DNA of 34,111 nucleotides, taken from positions 1-34,111 of the forward strand of contig CATJJD010000051.1 of the NCBI GenBank assembly GCA_949740385.1. Direction: 5' to 3'. This document shows, piece by piece, positions 18,201 to 26,434 of the stretch. The stretch comes from an uncultured Lachnospiraceae bacterium. GTDB taxonomy: Bacteria; Bacillota; Clostridia; Lachnospirales; Lachnospiraceae. The stretch's first letter is position 1, and each line of letters starts with the position of its first letter. The position numbers and the translations under genes were made by a program. The notes under the pieces were generated by a model, which saw only the letters and a list, made by a program, of their open reading frames with translations, did not search any database and had not been told where the DNA came from.

Positions 18201-19516
18201 CGCTTCTGGCCGCAATCCGCGTGAAGGAAAAGACCGGGACGGACCGCAGAGTACGGCCGTCCGCCTACCAGCGGGTTGTCTTTACGGAGGAGATGCGAAG
18301 GGACTACTCCATCATCTGTCCGCAGATGTCGCCGATCCATTTTGACCTGCTGCTCCCGGCGTTTCGGGCCGCGGGCTACAATCTGGTTATACCGGACGTG
18401 CCCGCCAGGGAGTGCGTGGACATCGGCCTCAAGTACGTGAACAACGACGCCTGCTATCCGTCCCTGATTATTATCGGACAGATTATGAGCGCCGTCATGT
18501 CCGGCAATTTCGACCTGAAAAAAACAGCCGTCATCGTCTCCCAGACCGGGGGCGGCTGCCGTGCCACCAACTATATCGGCTTTATACGCCGGGCATTAAT
18601 CAAGGCGGGCTATCCGGACATTCCGGTCATATCCATCAGCATGGTGGGACTGGAGAAAAACCCGGGCTTTAAGCTGACTCCTTCCCTGATTCAGCACGGG
18701 CTCTATGCGCTTATATTCGGAGATATTTTCATGCGCTGTCTCTACCGCATGCGCCCGTACGAGGCCGTGCCGGGCTCCGCCAACGCGCTGCACGAGAAAT
18801 GGAAAAAGCGGGTGATAGAATTTCTCGGAAGCGCCCGCATACTCTCTCACGGGAAGTTCAAAAGAATGTGCCGCCTGATCATCCGGGATTTCGACAATCT
18901 GCCCATCACCGACGAGGTGAAGCCGCGGGTGGGCGTGGTCGGGGAGATTCTCGTCAAGTTTCTGCCCGCCGCCAACAACCACATTGTGGATCTGCTGGAG
19001 GCCGAGGGCGCGGAGGCCGTGGTGCCGGACCTGACGGACTTTCTGCTCTACTGCTGCTACAACCAGAACTTCAAGGCGGATCATCTGGGGGCCACCGAGA
19101 AGTCGAGACGCCGGAACAATATGCTGATCCGGTTTTTCGAGTGGCTCCGCGGCGCCGCCAGAAAGGAGCTTGTAAAGAGCCGCCACTTTACGCCGACCGC
19201 CTACATACAGGATCTGGCAAAGGATGCCGAGCATATTGTCTCCTGCGGAAATCAGACCGGAGAAGGCTGGTTTCTCACCGGAGAGATGCTTGAGCTGATC
19301 CATCAGGGAGCGGGCAACATCGTGTGCGCACAGCCCTTTGCCTGTCTGCCGAACCACATTGTGGGCAAGGGTGTCATCAAGGAAATCCGAAATGAATACC
19401 CGGGCGCAAACATTATCGCCATCGACTACGATCCGGGCGCTTCGGAAGTGAATCAGCTTAACCGGATCAAGCTGATGCTGTCCACTGCACACAGAAATCT
19501 TAAAAATCAAATCTGA
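15266..19516 (+). CDS. Giant acyl-CoA dehydratase activase-related protein (two activase domains plus dehydratase-like C-terminus)
   Basis: A 1416-residue cytoplasmic protein. The first BadF/HgdC-type ATPase domain (residues 9-270) begins [15 protein letters not shown] and has the iron-sulfur cysteines C128 (GICAGGTG) and C167 (RCGVFAKTD). The second copy (about 322-600) begins [16 protein letters not shown] with C447 (NEACSSGCG) and C486 (TRCTVF). In HgdC, the activator of 2-hydroxyglutaryl-CoA dehydratase, two such cysteines 39 residues apart from each subunit hold one [4Fe-4S] cluster; both copies here keep that spacing. A CKGCTNHC motif (about 608-615) and a long DUF2229/HgdB-like region follow. 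The start is the ATG at 15266 behind GGAGG. No substrate dehydratase is adjacent and the physiological role is unknown. Confidence 0.88.
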   Translation: MENRQLNKLGIDIGSTTVKVAVLDETDRLLFSDYERHYANIRETLSSLIRKAHRQLGDCAILPVITGSGGLTLAKHLSVPFVQEVISVSTALQHFSPQTDVAIELGGEDAKIIYFEGGNVEQRMNGICAGGTGSFIDQMAALIQTDASGLNEYAKNYRAIYPIAARCGVFAKTDIQPLINEGATREDLSASIFQAVVNQTISGLACGKPIRGHVAFLGGPLHFLSELKAAFIRTLALDDAHAITPENSHLFAAIGSALNSTADSETTLSALRDRLASDIQMEFEVARMEPLFADEADYEEFAARHGGNKARTASLADYRGDCYLGIDAGSTTTKVALVGENGDLLYSFYSSNNGSPLDTAIASIREIYEKLPKGARIVHSCSTGYGEALFKAALQLDEGEVETVAHYYAAAFFDPEVDCILDIGGQDMKCIKIKNKTVDSVLLNEACSSGCGSFIETFAKSLNFSVEDFAKEALFAQNPIDLGTRCTVFMNSKVKQAQKEGASVADISAGLAYSVIKNALFKVIKLSDASDLGKNIVVQGGTFYNDAVLRSFEKIAGVHATRPDIAGIMGAFGAALIARERHEPGSQTGMLSIGAIDGLTYTTKLSRCKGCTNHCLLTINRFSDNRQYITGNRCEKGLGREKNKEELPNLFAFKNRRLFDYEPLPVAEAKRGTVGIPRVLNMYENYPFWATFFARLNFRVVLSPQSTRKIYELGIDSIPSESECYPAKLAHGHIAWLIHHNVDFIFYPAIPYERNEFPDANNHYNCPIVTSYSENIKNNVDEITSGQVRFLNPFMAFTDEEVLSQQLVECFKSEFNIPESEVRDAVSEGWKEMEVVRLEMQEKGNEVLKYMEENHCRGIVLAGRPYHVDPEINHGIPELIGSYGLCVLTEDSVSHLGNTERPLIVMDQWMYHSRLYAAASFVKTRNDLDLIQLNSFGCGLDAVTTDCVSDILTGSDKIYTCLKIDEVNNLGAGRIRIRSLLAAIRVKEKTGTDRRVRPSAYQRVVFTEEMRRDYSIICPQMSPIHFDLLLPAFRAAGYNLVIPDVPARECVDIGLKYVNNDACYPSLIIIGQIMSAVMSGNFDLKKTAVIVSQTGGGCRATNYIGFIRRALIKAGYPDIPVISISMVGLEKNPGFKLTPSLIQHGLYALIFGDIFMRCLYRMRPYEAVPGSANALHEKWKKRVIEFLGSARILSHGKFKRMCRLIIRDFDNLPITDEVKPRVGVVGEILVKFLPAANNHIVDLLEAEGAEAVVPDLTDFLLYCCYNQNFKADHLGATEKSRRRNNMLIRFFEWLRGAARKELVKSRHFTPTAYIQDLAKDAEHIVSCGNQTGEGWFLTGEMLELIHQGAGNIVCAQPFACLPNHIVGKGVIKEIRNEYPGANIIAIDYDPGASEVNQLNRIKLMLSTAHRNLKNQI

Positions 19517-19540
19517 GTTTAACAAAGGAAGGGTTATGCT

Positions 19541-20100
19541 ATGGATGTGAAGCTGTTAAAGGGATGCGGCAATATGGTCTCCTACCGCCTCGGACAGGCA
19601 ATCTGCCGCGAGGGGGAGGAGGGGCAGTCCATGTTCGTGCTGCTGCGGGGATGGTCACGGTTGTCATCGGCTCCTTTTCCGACAATCCGCAGGGCGTCGA
19701 CCAGCTGGAGGAGGGGAGCTTTTTCGGCGAAATGTCACTGCTGGAGGGAAAGCCCAGATCGGCCACCGTCATGGCAAGAACCGAGGACGTGCTCGTGCTG
19801 GAAGTGTCGGAGGAGGATTTCTTTTTGCTGCTTAAGACTGCCACCTCCCTCGCCTTCCGGCTTCTGACCAACCTGAAGGGGCGTCTGGACGCCATGCTGG
19901 AGCGCATCGAAAGGACGGACCGGCCCTTCGCCTTCCGTTACCGGAAAGACCGGATTTACGGGATCATCCAAAAGCTTGATCTTTCCTCCTTCGAGAAAAT
20001 CGCCGTGACGGAACCGGACTATGTGTGGATGCTGCTCCGGTATTTAAGCTCTTCTCTCGACAGACTGAATCAGGAATTTCTGCAGAGAGTCTGCGCTTAA
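19541..20100 (+). pseudogene. Cyclic nucleotide-binding domain protein, broken by a frameshift
   Basis: A single-domain CNB (Crp/cAP-type) protein split over two frames. The first frame gives MDVKLLKGCGNMVSYRLGQ through GEEGQSMFVLLRG. The second resumes with MVTVVIGSFS and contains the phosphate-binding cassette FFGEMSLLEGKPRSATV, with its Glu and Arg, and a helical C terminus without a DNA-binding domain. The junction is at the run of four Gs at 19647-19650; one extra G restores a continuous protein of about 186 residues. Either a real frameshift or a base-calling error in the G run explains it. A site AAGGAAGG precedes the ATG. It lies 24 nt after the activase gene and 18 nt before the cyclase gene. 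Confidence 0.82.
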
Positions 20101-20118
20101 GCCCGGGGAGGTGCCGCC

Positions 20119-22233
20119 ATGCCACGCAATCGCCTGATCCCCGTCATCACATGCATCATCTCCCTGTGCCTTGGCATCTGCACGGCGTATCTGACCTGCT
20201 CGAAACGTCTGGCACATGTGGACAACGCCGTGACCAACATTATTTATCAGTACAATTCCTTCGATCAGGCCGACTCCCGCATTACGCTCGTCACCATCGA
20301 CGATGCCAGCGAGGCGGTATACGGCCATTAAAGCGCCTGGTCCCGCAGCATTCTCTCGGATGTGGTGCGCACCGTGTCCGAAGACGGCGCCTCCGTCATC
20401 GGCCTGGATGTGGATCTGTCGAAGCCCGGCGCAGACGACGCGCTGCTGGCCGATGCCTGTGCCGACGCCGGCAATGTGATTGCCTTCGCCAGCGTCGCCT
20501 GGGGGGACAGCGAGGCGGCGGACGACGATTCCGACGGCGCGTTTTTCCGGCCCGGGGCGGCGGACGGCTCCGCGGACTGGAGCAGCCTGCAGGCGAGCGA
20601 TCTTTCTCTGCCCTCCCGGACACTGCTGGACACCGTAACGCCCGCCGTCGCTAACGCAACGAAACAGTCTGCGGACGGCAGTATAAGAAAGGCCGCCCTC
20701 TCCCTTCCGGTGGGCGGGAAAGACTACGACAGCTTTGCGGCCGCGGTATACCGGCGCAATCAGGAGGCCCTTGGGCTTTCCTGCCGTTTTCCCCGGACCG
20801 ACAGCGAGGATCTGTTCGGCTTCAACGTAATCTGGGACACAGGCAGCTACCAGAGGATTTCGGTGTGCGACCTCTTATCCGGCAGCTCCCCGCCGGAGCT
20901 GATCCGGGACCACATTGTAATCGTCGGCATGTATCAGGAGCTGCCCGGGCCGAAGCTTGTGGACAATGTCACCCTGCGCCGGGAATCCCAGGACATTCTG
21001 CTGCAGGCCTCCATGATCCAGTCGCTGTTAAAGCAGCGCACTGTAGAGGAGCTTCCGCCGGAGGCGCAGGCGGCGCTGTCCGCGTTTCTCATTGCGTCCT
21101 TCTACCTGATCGTGGCCAACCGGAAAATCTGGTTTATTCTGATCGCCTACAGCATTTTTGTGTCCGCATGCTACTCCGCGGCCATCACCGCCAACTTAAA
21201 CGGACAGCGCGTCCTTTTGCTTGTACCGCTTCTCGGCTCCGCCGCCGCCCTCGTTGTGATGCTGCTGCAGCACCTGCTTTTGTCCACCCTTGAACGCCGC
21301 CGGATGGAGAAAACCTTAAAGCTCTACATGGATTCCTCCGTCGTGGATCACATTAATGAGACGGACCCCACCAACCTTGCGGCTCTCTCGGCGCGAAAGG
21401 AGATCGCCATTCTCTTCGTGGATGTGCGCGGCTTTACGACGCTGTCGGAGCGCCTGCAGCCGGAGCAGGTGGTAGAAATATTAAATGCATATTTTACTAT
21501 TGTTGCAAACGCTGTAAATCGCTGGGGCGGGACACTGGATAAATTTATCGGGGACGCGGCCATGGCAATTTTCAACGCTCCCAGACCTCTTGCGGACTAC
21601 CGCTTTTACGCGGTCTGCGCCGCGGACGAAATCATTGAAGGATTTCAGGCTGTAAAAGGGGTTTACGAGAAGAAATTTCATCAGCATTTAAATATTGGAA
21701 TCGGAATTAACGCAGGCGTTGCCATTGTCGGAAACATCGGATGCTACAGCCGCATGGACTACACAGCAATCGGAGATGCGGTCAACACCGCCTCCCGGCT
21801 GGAGTCCAGCGCAGCGCCGGGACAGATTCTTGTCAGCGAGCCGGTGGCCGCCGCCCTGCGGGAAAGAGCAAAATTGAACTGCGTCGGAGAGCTTACCTTA
21901 AAGGGAAAGGCCCGCACCGTCAAAACCTACGAGGTTTCAAAAATTGACCGGCCGAAGCAGGCGCCTTTTGACCGCAAAGAGCTTCTGGAAAGCCTGATGG
22001 AGCAAAAGGACCGAATGGAGGACTTTCTCGAGGAAAACCGGGAGCGGGTCGGAGAGCTACTGGAGAAGCAGAAGGAGCAGGCCGAAGAGCTCATCGGTGA
22101 ACAGATGGAGCGGGTCGGGGAGCTTTTTGGAGAAACAGAAAGGAGCAGGCCGAAGAGCTCATCGGTGAGCACGCCTGCCGCCGGCAGAACACATAAACTG
22201 CAGATACAATCAGAGGAGGATTTCATAACATGA
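20119..22233 (+). pseudogene. CHASE2-class III adenylate cyclase, with an in-frame stop and a C-terminal frameshift
   Basis: One reading frame from ATG 20119 (behind GGGGAGG) encodes a signal-anchor helix, a CHASE2 sensor, three membrane helices (nt 21070-21300) and a class III cyclase domain. The frame is interrupted by TAA at 20329-20331, leaving a 70-residue fragment and a 623-residue open frame. The cyclase domain keeps both metal aspartates (FVDVRGFT and GDAAMAIF), the adenine-selecting Lys (DKFIGD) and Asp (YTAIGDAVN), and the N/R pair (VNTASR), so it looks catalytically competent for cAMP. The C-terminal coiled coil contains a 66-bp duplication whose second copy gained two bases, shifting the frame. 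The ancestral stop was probably at 22194-22196. It overlaps the next gene by ATGA. Confidence 0.83.
22042..22171 (+). repeat. 66-bp tandem duplication in the cyclase C-terminal coiled coil
   Basis: Unit 1 (22042-22107) and unit 2 (from 22108) both start GAGCGGGTCGG and share the GGAGCAGGCCGAAGAGCTC block. Unit 2 has one additional T (run at 22124-22128) and one additional A (run at 22139-22141), so it is read in a different frame from unit 1. Confidence 0.9.
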
Positions 22234-23021
22234 AGAAACTTTACTGCATTCCCTGTCCGGACAGAATTGCGGATTTTGTAAGCTTTGCCGGGGAGTATGA
22301 CGCCGGGTTTGAGTACAACGATTTCTTTCTCCCTGACGTGCTGGACAGCCCGGACCGGATTCAGGATCTTACCGACCTGTACCGGGCGCAGCCCAGAGAC
22401 CGCAGCGAGGATACCCTCCACGGCGCATTTCTCGACATGTGCGTCAATTCCTCGGACTCCCGCATATTTGCGGCCACCGATCTGCGCATTCACCAGAGCA
22501 TGGACATCGCGTCCTCTCTCGGCGTGAAGGCGGTGATCTTCCACACGAACCACATACCGAACTTCCGCCTGAAAAGCTACCGCAGAGAGTGGCTCGACCG
22601 AAACGAGACCTACTGGCGCAGGCTCCTTTCTGCGTATCCAGGGCTGTCTGTGTATATGGAAAATATGTTTGACGAGGAACCGGAGCTGCTGGCGCTTCTG
22701 GCCGCCCGCATGACGGACGAGCCGCGCTTTCGCGTCTGCTTCGACTTCGCCCACGCCTGCATATCTGGCACCTCTCCCCACATCTGGTGCCAGGCGCTTG
22801 CACCCTTCACCGGCCACATGCACATCAACGACAACGACGGCCTCGAGGACCCCCACCGTCCGGTCGGAAGCGGCAGCCTCCCCTGGGAAGCATACCGCAG
22901 CTTTATCGACTCCCTTCCGGAGGAAAAACGGCCGTCAGTGCTGATCGAGGTCCGCACGTACGAGGATCTGATGGCATCCGTCGCTTATATGAAGGAGAAA
23001 GGATTATTTCCTCTGCGGTAG
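22230..23021 (+). CDS. Sugar phosphate isomerase/epimerase-like TIM-barrel protein
   Basis: A 263-residue protein of the AP-endonuclease-2-like (xylose isomerase-like) TIM barrel family. Metal-ligand type motifs are present: LHGAFLDM near residue 63, YMENMFDEEP near 143, CFDFAHA near 173, HMHINDNDG near 195 and a C-terminal LIEVRTYED. The DPHRPVGSGSLPW segment is typical of sugar isomerases and hydroxypyruvate isomerase relatives. The substrate cannot be named. GAGGAGG lies upstream of the ATG, which overlaps the stop codon of the damaged cyclase frame. It is the last gene of the plus-strand run and converges on the DUF2284 gene. Confidence 0.8.
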   Translation: MKKLYCIPCPDRIADFVSFAGEYDAGFEYNDFFLPDVLDSPDRIQDLTDLYRAQPRDRSEDTLHGAFLDMCVNSSDSRIFAATDLRIHQSMDIASSLGVKAVIFHTNHIPNFRLKSYRREWLDRNETYWRRLLSAYPGLSVYMENMFDEEPELLALLAARMTDEPRFRVCFDFAHACISGTSPHIWCQALAPFTGHMHINDNDGLEDPHRPVGSGSLPWEAYRSFIDSLPEEKRPSVLIEVRTYEDLMASVAYMKEKGLFPLR

Positions 23022-23094
23022 AAAGTGACCCTCCCCAGAGCCTGTTTATCCGGACACGGACAGCCGTCAGGCGTAAGGCTTACCAGCTCCATCT

Positions 23095-23625
23095 CTACCA
23101 GAGTACGCAGCAGGTAAACGTGATTGTCTGCGGCCCGTAATAGTATCCCGCGCCGGAATCCTCACAGATTTTTGACACAAAAAGTCCGCAGGCCTCCATG
23201 GACGGCATCTGCTTTTCGGGAAACCGGCACGGATTCGGATACGCGCAGCTTTCGCACAGGGTGCAGCTTCCGGCCGCCATCGGAAAGCAGTCCGGCTCCC
23301 TCTCCCGCATCCGCTCCGCGAAGGCGAAAAACCGCTCCTTCTGCAGCCGCTCGGTCTCCTGCATCGTCTCCACGTCAAAGTCGTCCTCCATCTGCCCGGT
23401 GGACTGCACAATAATTCCCCTCGCATATTTCCCCGCTTTTTTCTCCAGCTCCTCCAGCGTCCCGCAGCCCGGCGGGCAGGACCAGGACCTGCCGTATTTG
23501 CCGCAGCGGTTCTCCTCACACATTTTCCGCACTTCCTGTAAAAATTCCAGCTTCCCGGTATTCAGCTCGTGGGCGTGGGTAAATCCCAGCTCCCCGGCAA
23601 GCGCAATCGCCTCCTGTACCGTCAT
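23095..23625 (-). CDS. DUF2284 family metal-binding protein
   Basis: A 176-residue protein with two cysteine-rich patches: CGKYGRSWSCPPGCG near residues 41-55 and CTLCESCAYPNPC near 120-133. This is the pattern of the DUF2284 family, predicted to bind metal or an iron-sulfur cluster. No enzymatic role is established. The start is an ATG behind AGGAGG. It lies 45 nt downstream of the RACo-like gene in the same direction, so the two are probably co-transcribed; the pairing suggests a role in handling or reactivating a metal- or corrinoid-dependent enzyme. That role is inference only. Confidence 0.82.
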   Translation of the reverse strand: MTVQEAIALAGELGFTHAHELNTGKLEFLQEVRKMCEENRCGKYGRSWSCPPGCGTLEELEKKAGKYARGIIVQSTGQMEDDFDVETMQETERLQKERFFAFAERMREREPDCFPMAAGSCTLCESCAYPNPCRFPEKQMPSMEACGLFVSKICEDSGAGYYYGPQTITFTCCVLW

Positions 23626-23670
23626 GCAGCGCTCCTCCTCTTCTCCGTAAAAATCCTGTATCAGAACATT

Positions 23671-25203
23671 TCATGCATCAAACATCATCGCTTCCATATA
23701 CGCGTCGTTAAACGCCCCGAGGCCGGACAGCTCATAATAGTCCATATTCCCCTGAATCCGGCGCAGCCGCTCTCTGGCTGCGCCGGATACAAGCGCAGCC
23801 GCCGCGCCCGCAGCAGCCGCATTGCCGACGACGGATGCAGAAGCCGAAAGCTCCGCCGGAATCAGCCCGATCCTTGCGGCGCTGGACACCCGGATAAAGC
23901 TGCCGAAGCCCCCCGCCAGCAAGAGCCGCTTCACCTGGCCGGCCCCGATGCCGTAAGTGTCAAGCAAAACCTTAGTCCCGGCGGCGATGGCCCCCTTTCC
24001 AAGCTGCAGCTTGCGCACGTCGGACTGGGAGATAAATACACGCTCCGTCAGCTGAAAAATCGGGCTTTCCTCCTCGTCCAGCGACAGATAGGGCAGACAG
24101 GCGGCCGGGATATCGTCCTCCCCCACCTCCAGCATCCGGCCCGTTTCATCCACAGCGCCCAGATCTAAAAGCATCGCAACCGCGTCGATCAGCCCCGACC
24201 CGCAGATGCCGGAGGCCTCGCCGCCCCCGATCACCTGGCACACCACCCGGCCGTCTCTCCATTCCACCGCAGAGACCGCCCCCGGCGCCGCCGTCATGCC
24301 GCAGTCGATCTGCGCTCCCTCAAAGGCCGGACCTGCCGCCGTCGAACAGCAGACGAGACGGTTCCCGCACCCAAGCGCCATCTCGCCGTTTGTCCCCACG
24401 TCGATGAGCAGCGTCACCTCGTTCGTCTCGTCCAGCCCCGCCGCCAGAACGTCCCCTGTAATATCGCCGCCCACATAGCCGGAAACCGCCGGAAGCACAT
24501 ATACCTCCCCGTCAAAGCCCAGATTCAGCTGCGCCGCCTCATAGCAGTCTCCGAACCGGGACACCGGCGTAAATGGCGAAACGCCCAGTCCCTGCGGGTC
24601 AAGTCCCGCCAGAAGATGGCACATGGTAGTGTTGGCCGCAATGGCCATGCGCCGGACTTCGCTGCGGTCCACGCCGGCTTTTTCGCATAATTTCCCTGTC
24701 AGCCGGGCGAGCTGCCCCTGCACCGTCTCCGTAAGCGCGGGAAGATGCCCCTCGGCCGCCGCCTGAATCCGGGAAATCACATCGGCCCCGTAAGTGCCCT
24801 GGGCGTTGCCCTCCCCCACCGTTGCGGCACAGGCTGCGTCCGAAAGCCGGATCAGATGGCAGACAACCGTGGTCGTACCGATGTCGCAGGCCACGCCGTA
24901 CCCCGTCAGCCCGGCGTCCGGGCAAAGCTGCACCGATTGCCCTTCCGTCTTCACCGAAAGCTCCTCCTCCTTCGGCAGAAAATATTCCTCCCCGTCCTTC
25001 GGATAAACCTGGCAGGCCAGCACCGGCTCCTTCGTTCCGTCAGCCGCCGCCCGCATGACCGTGCATTTTTTACACAGACCCTTTCCGCCGCAGGGTGCGT
25101 GCACCTGCCCCTGCCGGTTCTCCCAAAGAAGCGCAAGCAGCGTTTTGTCCGCCGCGGCCGCATACTCCTTTCTGCCGTCCTTTGTCCACACCGTAATCCC
25201 CAT
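23671..25203 (-). CDS. ASKHA-domain protein with N-terminal [2Fe-2S] ferredoxin (RACo-like reductive activator)
   Basis: A 510-residue protein. Residues 1-80 form a plant-type [2Fe-2S] ferredoxin domain with cysteines at 38, 44, 47 and 64 (APCGGKGLCKKCTV.. and LACQ). The rest is an ASKHA ATPase: GVACDIGTTTVVCHLI near residue 112, LLIDVGTNGEMALG near 270, and GGEASGICGSGLIDA. This matches RACo-type proteins, which use ATP to drive reduction of inactive Co(II) corrinoid proteins; DUF4445 is the domain name. The ORF-track start at 25245 is replaced by the ATG at 25201-25203, which has GGAGGGAAGCG upstream. No corrinoid protein or methyltransferase gene is in the window, so its target is unknown. 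Confidence 0.88.
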   Translation of the reverse strand: MGITVWTKDGRKEYAAAADKTLLALLWENRQGQVHAPCGGKGLCKKCTVMRAAADGTKEPVLACQVYPKDGEEYFLPKEEELSVKTEGQSVQLCPDAGLTGYGVACDIGTTTVVCHLIRLSDAACAATVGEGNAQGTYGADVISRIQAAAEGHLPALTETVQGQLARLTGKLCEKAGVDRSEVRRMAIAANTTMCHLLAGLDPQGLGVSPFTPVSRFGDCYEAAQLNLGFDGEVYVLPAVSGYVGGDITGDVLAAGLDETNEVTLLIDVGTNGEMALGCGNRLVCCSTAAGPAFEGAQIDCGMTAAPGAVSAVEWRDGRVVCQVIGGGEASGICGSGLIDAVAMLLDLGAVDETGRMLEVGEDDIPAACLPYLSLDEEESPIFQLTERVFISQSDVRKLQLGKGAIAAGTKVLLDTYGIGAGQVKRLLLAGGFGSFIRVSSAARIGLIPAELSASASVVGNAAAAGAAAALVSGAARERLRRIQGNMDYYELSGLGAFNDAYMEAMMFDA

Positions 25204-25310
25204 CGCTTCCCTCCATAGCAATCCGCAAAAATTCTTCTGATACAAATCATACGCCGAACCTGTGACTGTCTCCGCAGCGCAGAGCTCTCTCCCGTCCGGT
25301 CTCTCTTTTT

Positions 25311-25338
25311 ATTATACTGAACTGCCGCAAAATTACAA
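25311..25338 (-). promoter_or_regulatory. Promoter for the RACo-like/DUF2284 pair
   Basis: Minus strand TTGTAA, a 16-nt spacer and a perfect TATAAT, about 108 nt upstream of the start codon. It sits in the 329-nt divergent gap with the CDF gene. Confidence 0.6.
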
Positions 25339-25384
25339 CCGCAGAAAACAGACATTCACGCACTTGCCGCAATCAGGCTTGCCA

Positions 25385-25410
25385 TAATCTGCCAGCGATG
25401 ACACAGATTA
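25385..25410. promoter_or_regulatory. Inverted repeat upstream of the CDF promoter (possible operator)
   Basis: TAATCTG, 12 nt, CAGATTA is a perfect 7-bp inverted repeat, 22 bp upstream of the -35 box of the metal exporter gene. It could bind a metal-responsive or other dimeric regulator; none is identified. Confidence 0.35.
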
Positions 25411-25432
25411 GTTGCCAACAGGCTTTTTTTTA

Positions 25433-25461
25433 TAGACTTTCCGGGAAACATACCATATAAT
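25433..25461 (+). promoter_or_regulatory. Promoter for the CDF exporter and FAD dehydrogenase
   Basis: Plus strand TAGACT, a 17-nt spacer and a perfect TATAAT, about 71 nt upstream of the CDF start. The -10 box is strong and the -35 box weak. Confidence 0.6.
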
Positions 25462-25532
25462 AGTCTGTAGTGCTTCCATGCATAGCCGAATCGGTATGGA
25501 TCGGAAATTTCGTAAAAAGAAAGGGTTTACTT

Positions 25533-26414
25533 ATGGAAGAAAATTTCAGGCAGACTGCCAACCGTGTCTCCGTCGTGAGCATCGTTGTCAATCTGCTTTT
25601 ATCCGTTTTTAAGCTTGTGGCCGGTGTGATCGCCCACTCCGGCGCCATGGTATCGGACGCCGTACACTCCGCATCCGACGTGTTTTCCACCGTCGTCGTG
25701 ATGATTGGCATCCGCGTCGCCGCAAAGGAGGCCGACGAAGAGCACCCTTACGGCCACGAGCGGCTGGAGTGCGTGGCGGCGATCATTCTTGCGACCATAC
25801 TTTTTGTCACGGGACTCTCCATCGGAGGCTCGGCCGTCGTCACCGTTTTGAGCGGCAGCTTCGAGAGCCTGAAGGCTCCGGGCATGCTGGCGCTTATTGC
25901 GGCCGCCGTGTCCATCGTCGTCAAGGAGGGCATGTTCTGGTACACAAGAAACAGCGCGGCCCATATCGACTCCGCCGCGCTGATGGCGGACGCCTGGCAC
26001 CACCGCTCGGACGCCCTCTCCTCCGTCGGCGCGCTCATCGGCATCGGCGGCGCAAGGCTTGGCTTTCCGGCGGCGGACGCCCTGGCGAGCCTTGTGATCT
26101 GCGTGTTTATCGTAAAGGCCGCCTACGATATTTTTAAGGACGCCGTGGACAAAATGGTGGATCACTCCTGGGATCGGGCCGAGGAACAGATCCTGCGGGA
26201 TTTTATCAAAAAGGAGGAGGGCGTCATCGACGTGGACAGCCTGCGCACCCGGGTGTTCGGCACAAGAATCTATGTGGACGTGGAGATCGCCGTGGACGGG
26301 GAGCTGACGCTGCGCCAGGCCCACGCCATCGCCGAGCGGGTGCACGACAACCTGGAATCCATGTTCGGCAAGGTCAAACACGTCATGGTACACGTCAATC
26401 CGTATGAATCGTAA
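25533..26414 (+). CDS. Cation diffusion facilitator family metal exporter
   Basis: A 293-residue inner-membrane protein with about six membrane helices. It exports divalent metal (Zn, Fe, Mn, Cd or Co in this family) in exchange for protons. The metal-site motifs are in the second helix (MVSDAVHSASD) and fifth helix (DAWHHRSDALSS), each with an HxxxD pattern, plus HPYGHERLE after helix 2. The C-terminal cytoplasmic domain (from about residue 205) has the usual ferredoxin-like fold pattern (VRTRVFGTRIYVDVEI.. type) and ends in HVMVHVNPYES. The start is the ATG at 25533 behind AAGAAAGGG, not the upstream ORF-track start. The FAD dehydrogenase follows after 20 nt. The metal specificity cannot be assigned. 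Confidence 0.9.
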   Translation: MEENFRQTANRVSVVSIVVNLLLSVFKLVAGVIAHSGAMVSDAVHSASDVFSTVVVMIGIRVAAKEADEEHPYGHERLECVAAIILATILFVTGLSIGGSAVVTVLSGSFESLKAPGMLALIAAAVSIVVKEGMFWYTRNSAAHIDSAALMADAWHHRSDALSSVGALIGIGGARLGFPAADALASLVICVFIVKAAYDIFKDAVDKMVDHSWDRAEEQILRDFIKKEEGVIDVDSLRTRVFGTRIYVDVEIAVDGELTLRQAHAIAERVHDNLESMFGKVKHVMVHVNPYES

Positions 26415-26434
26415 ACAACGGGGAGGTAACAACT

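Noticed and set aside
18596-19525. 309-residue minus-strand ORF opposite the activase C terminus (and similar ORFs at 21927-22856, 26804-27784, 25599-26432)
   Set aside because: All are antisense to genes with clear protein families and share the codon-position composition expected of shadows.
19640-19655. Programmed -1 frameshift in the cNMP-binding gene
   Set aside because: The sequence at the junction is a plain GGGG run without an X XXY YYZ slippery heptamer and without an obvious downstream pseudoknot, so mutation or base-calling error is simpler.
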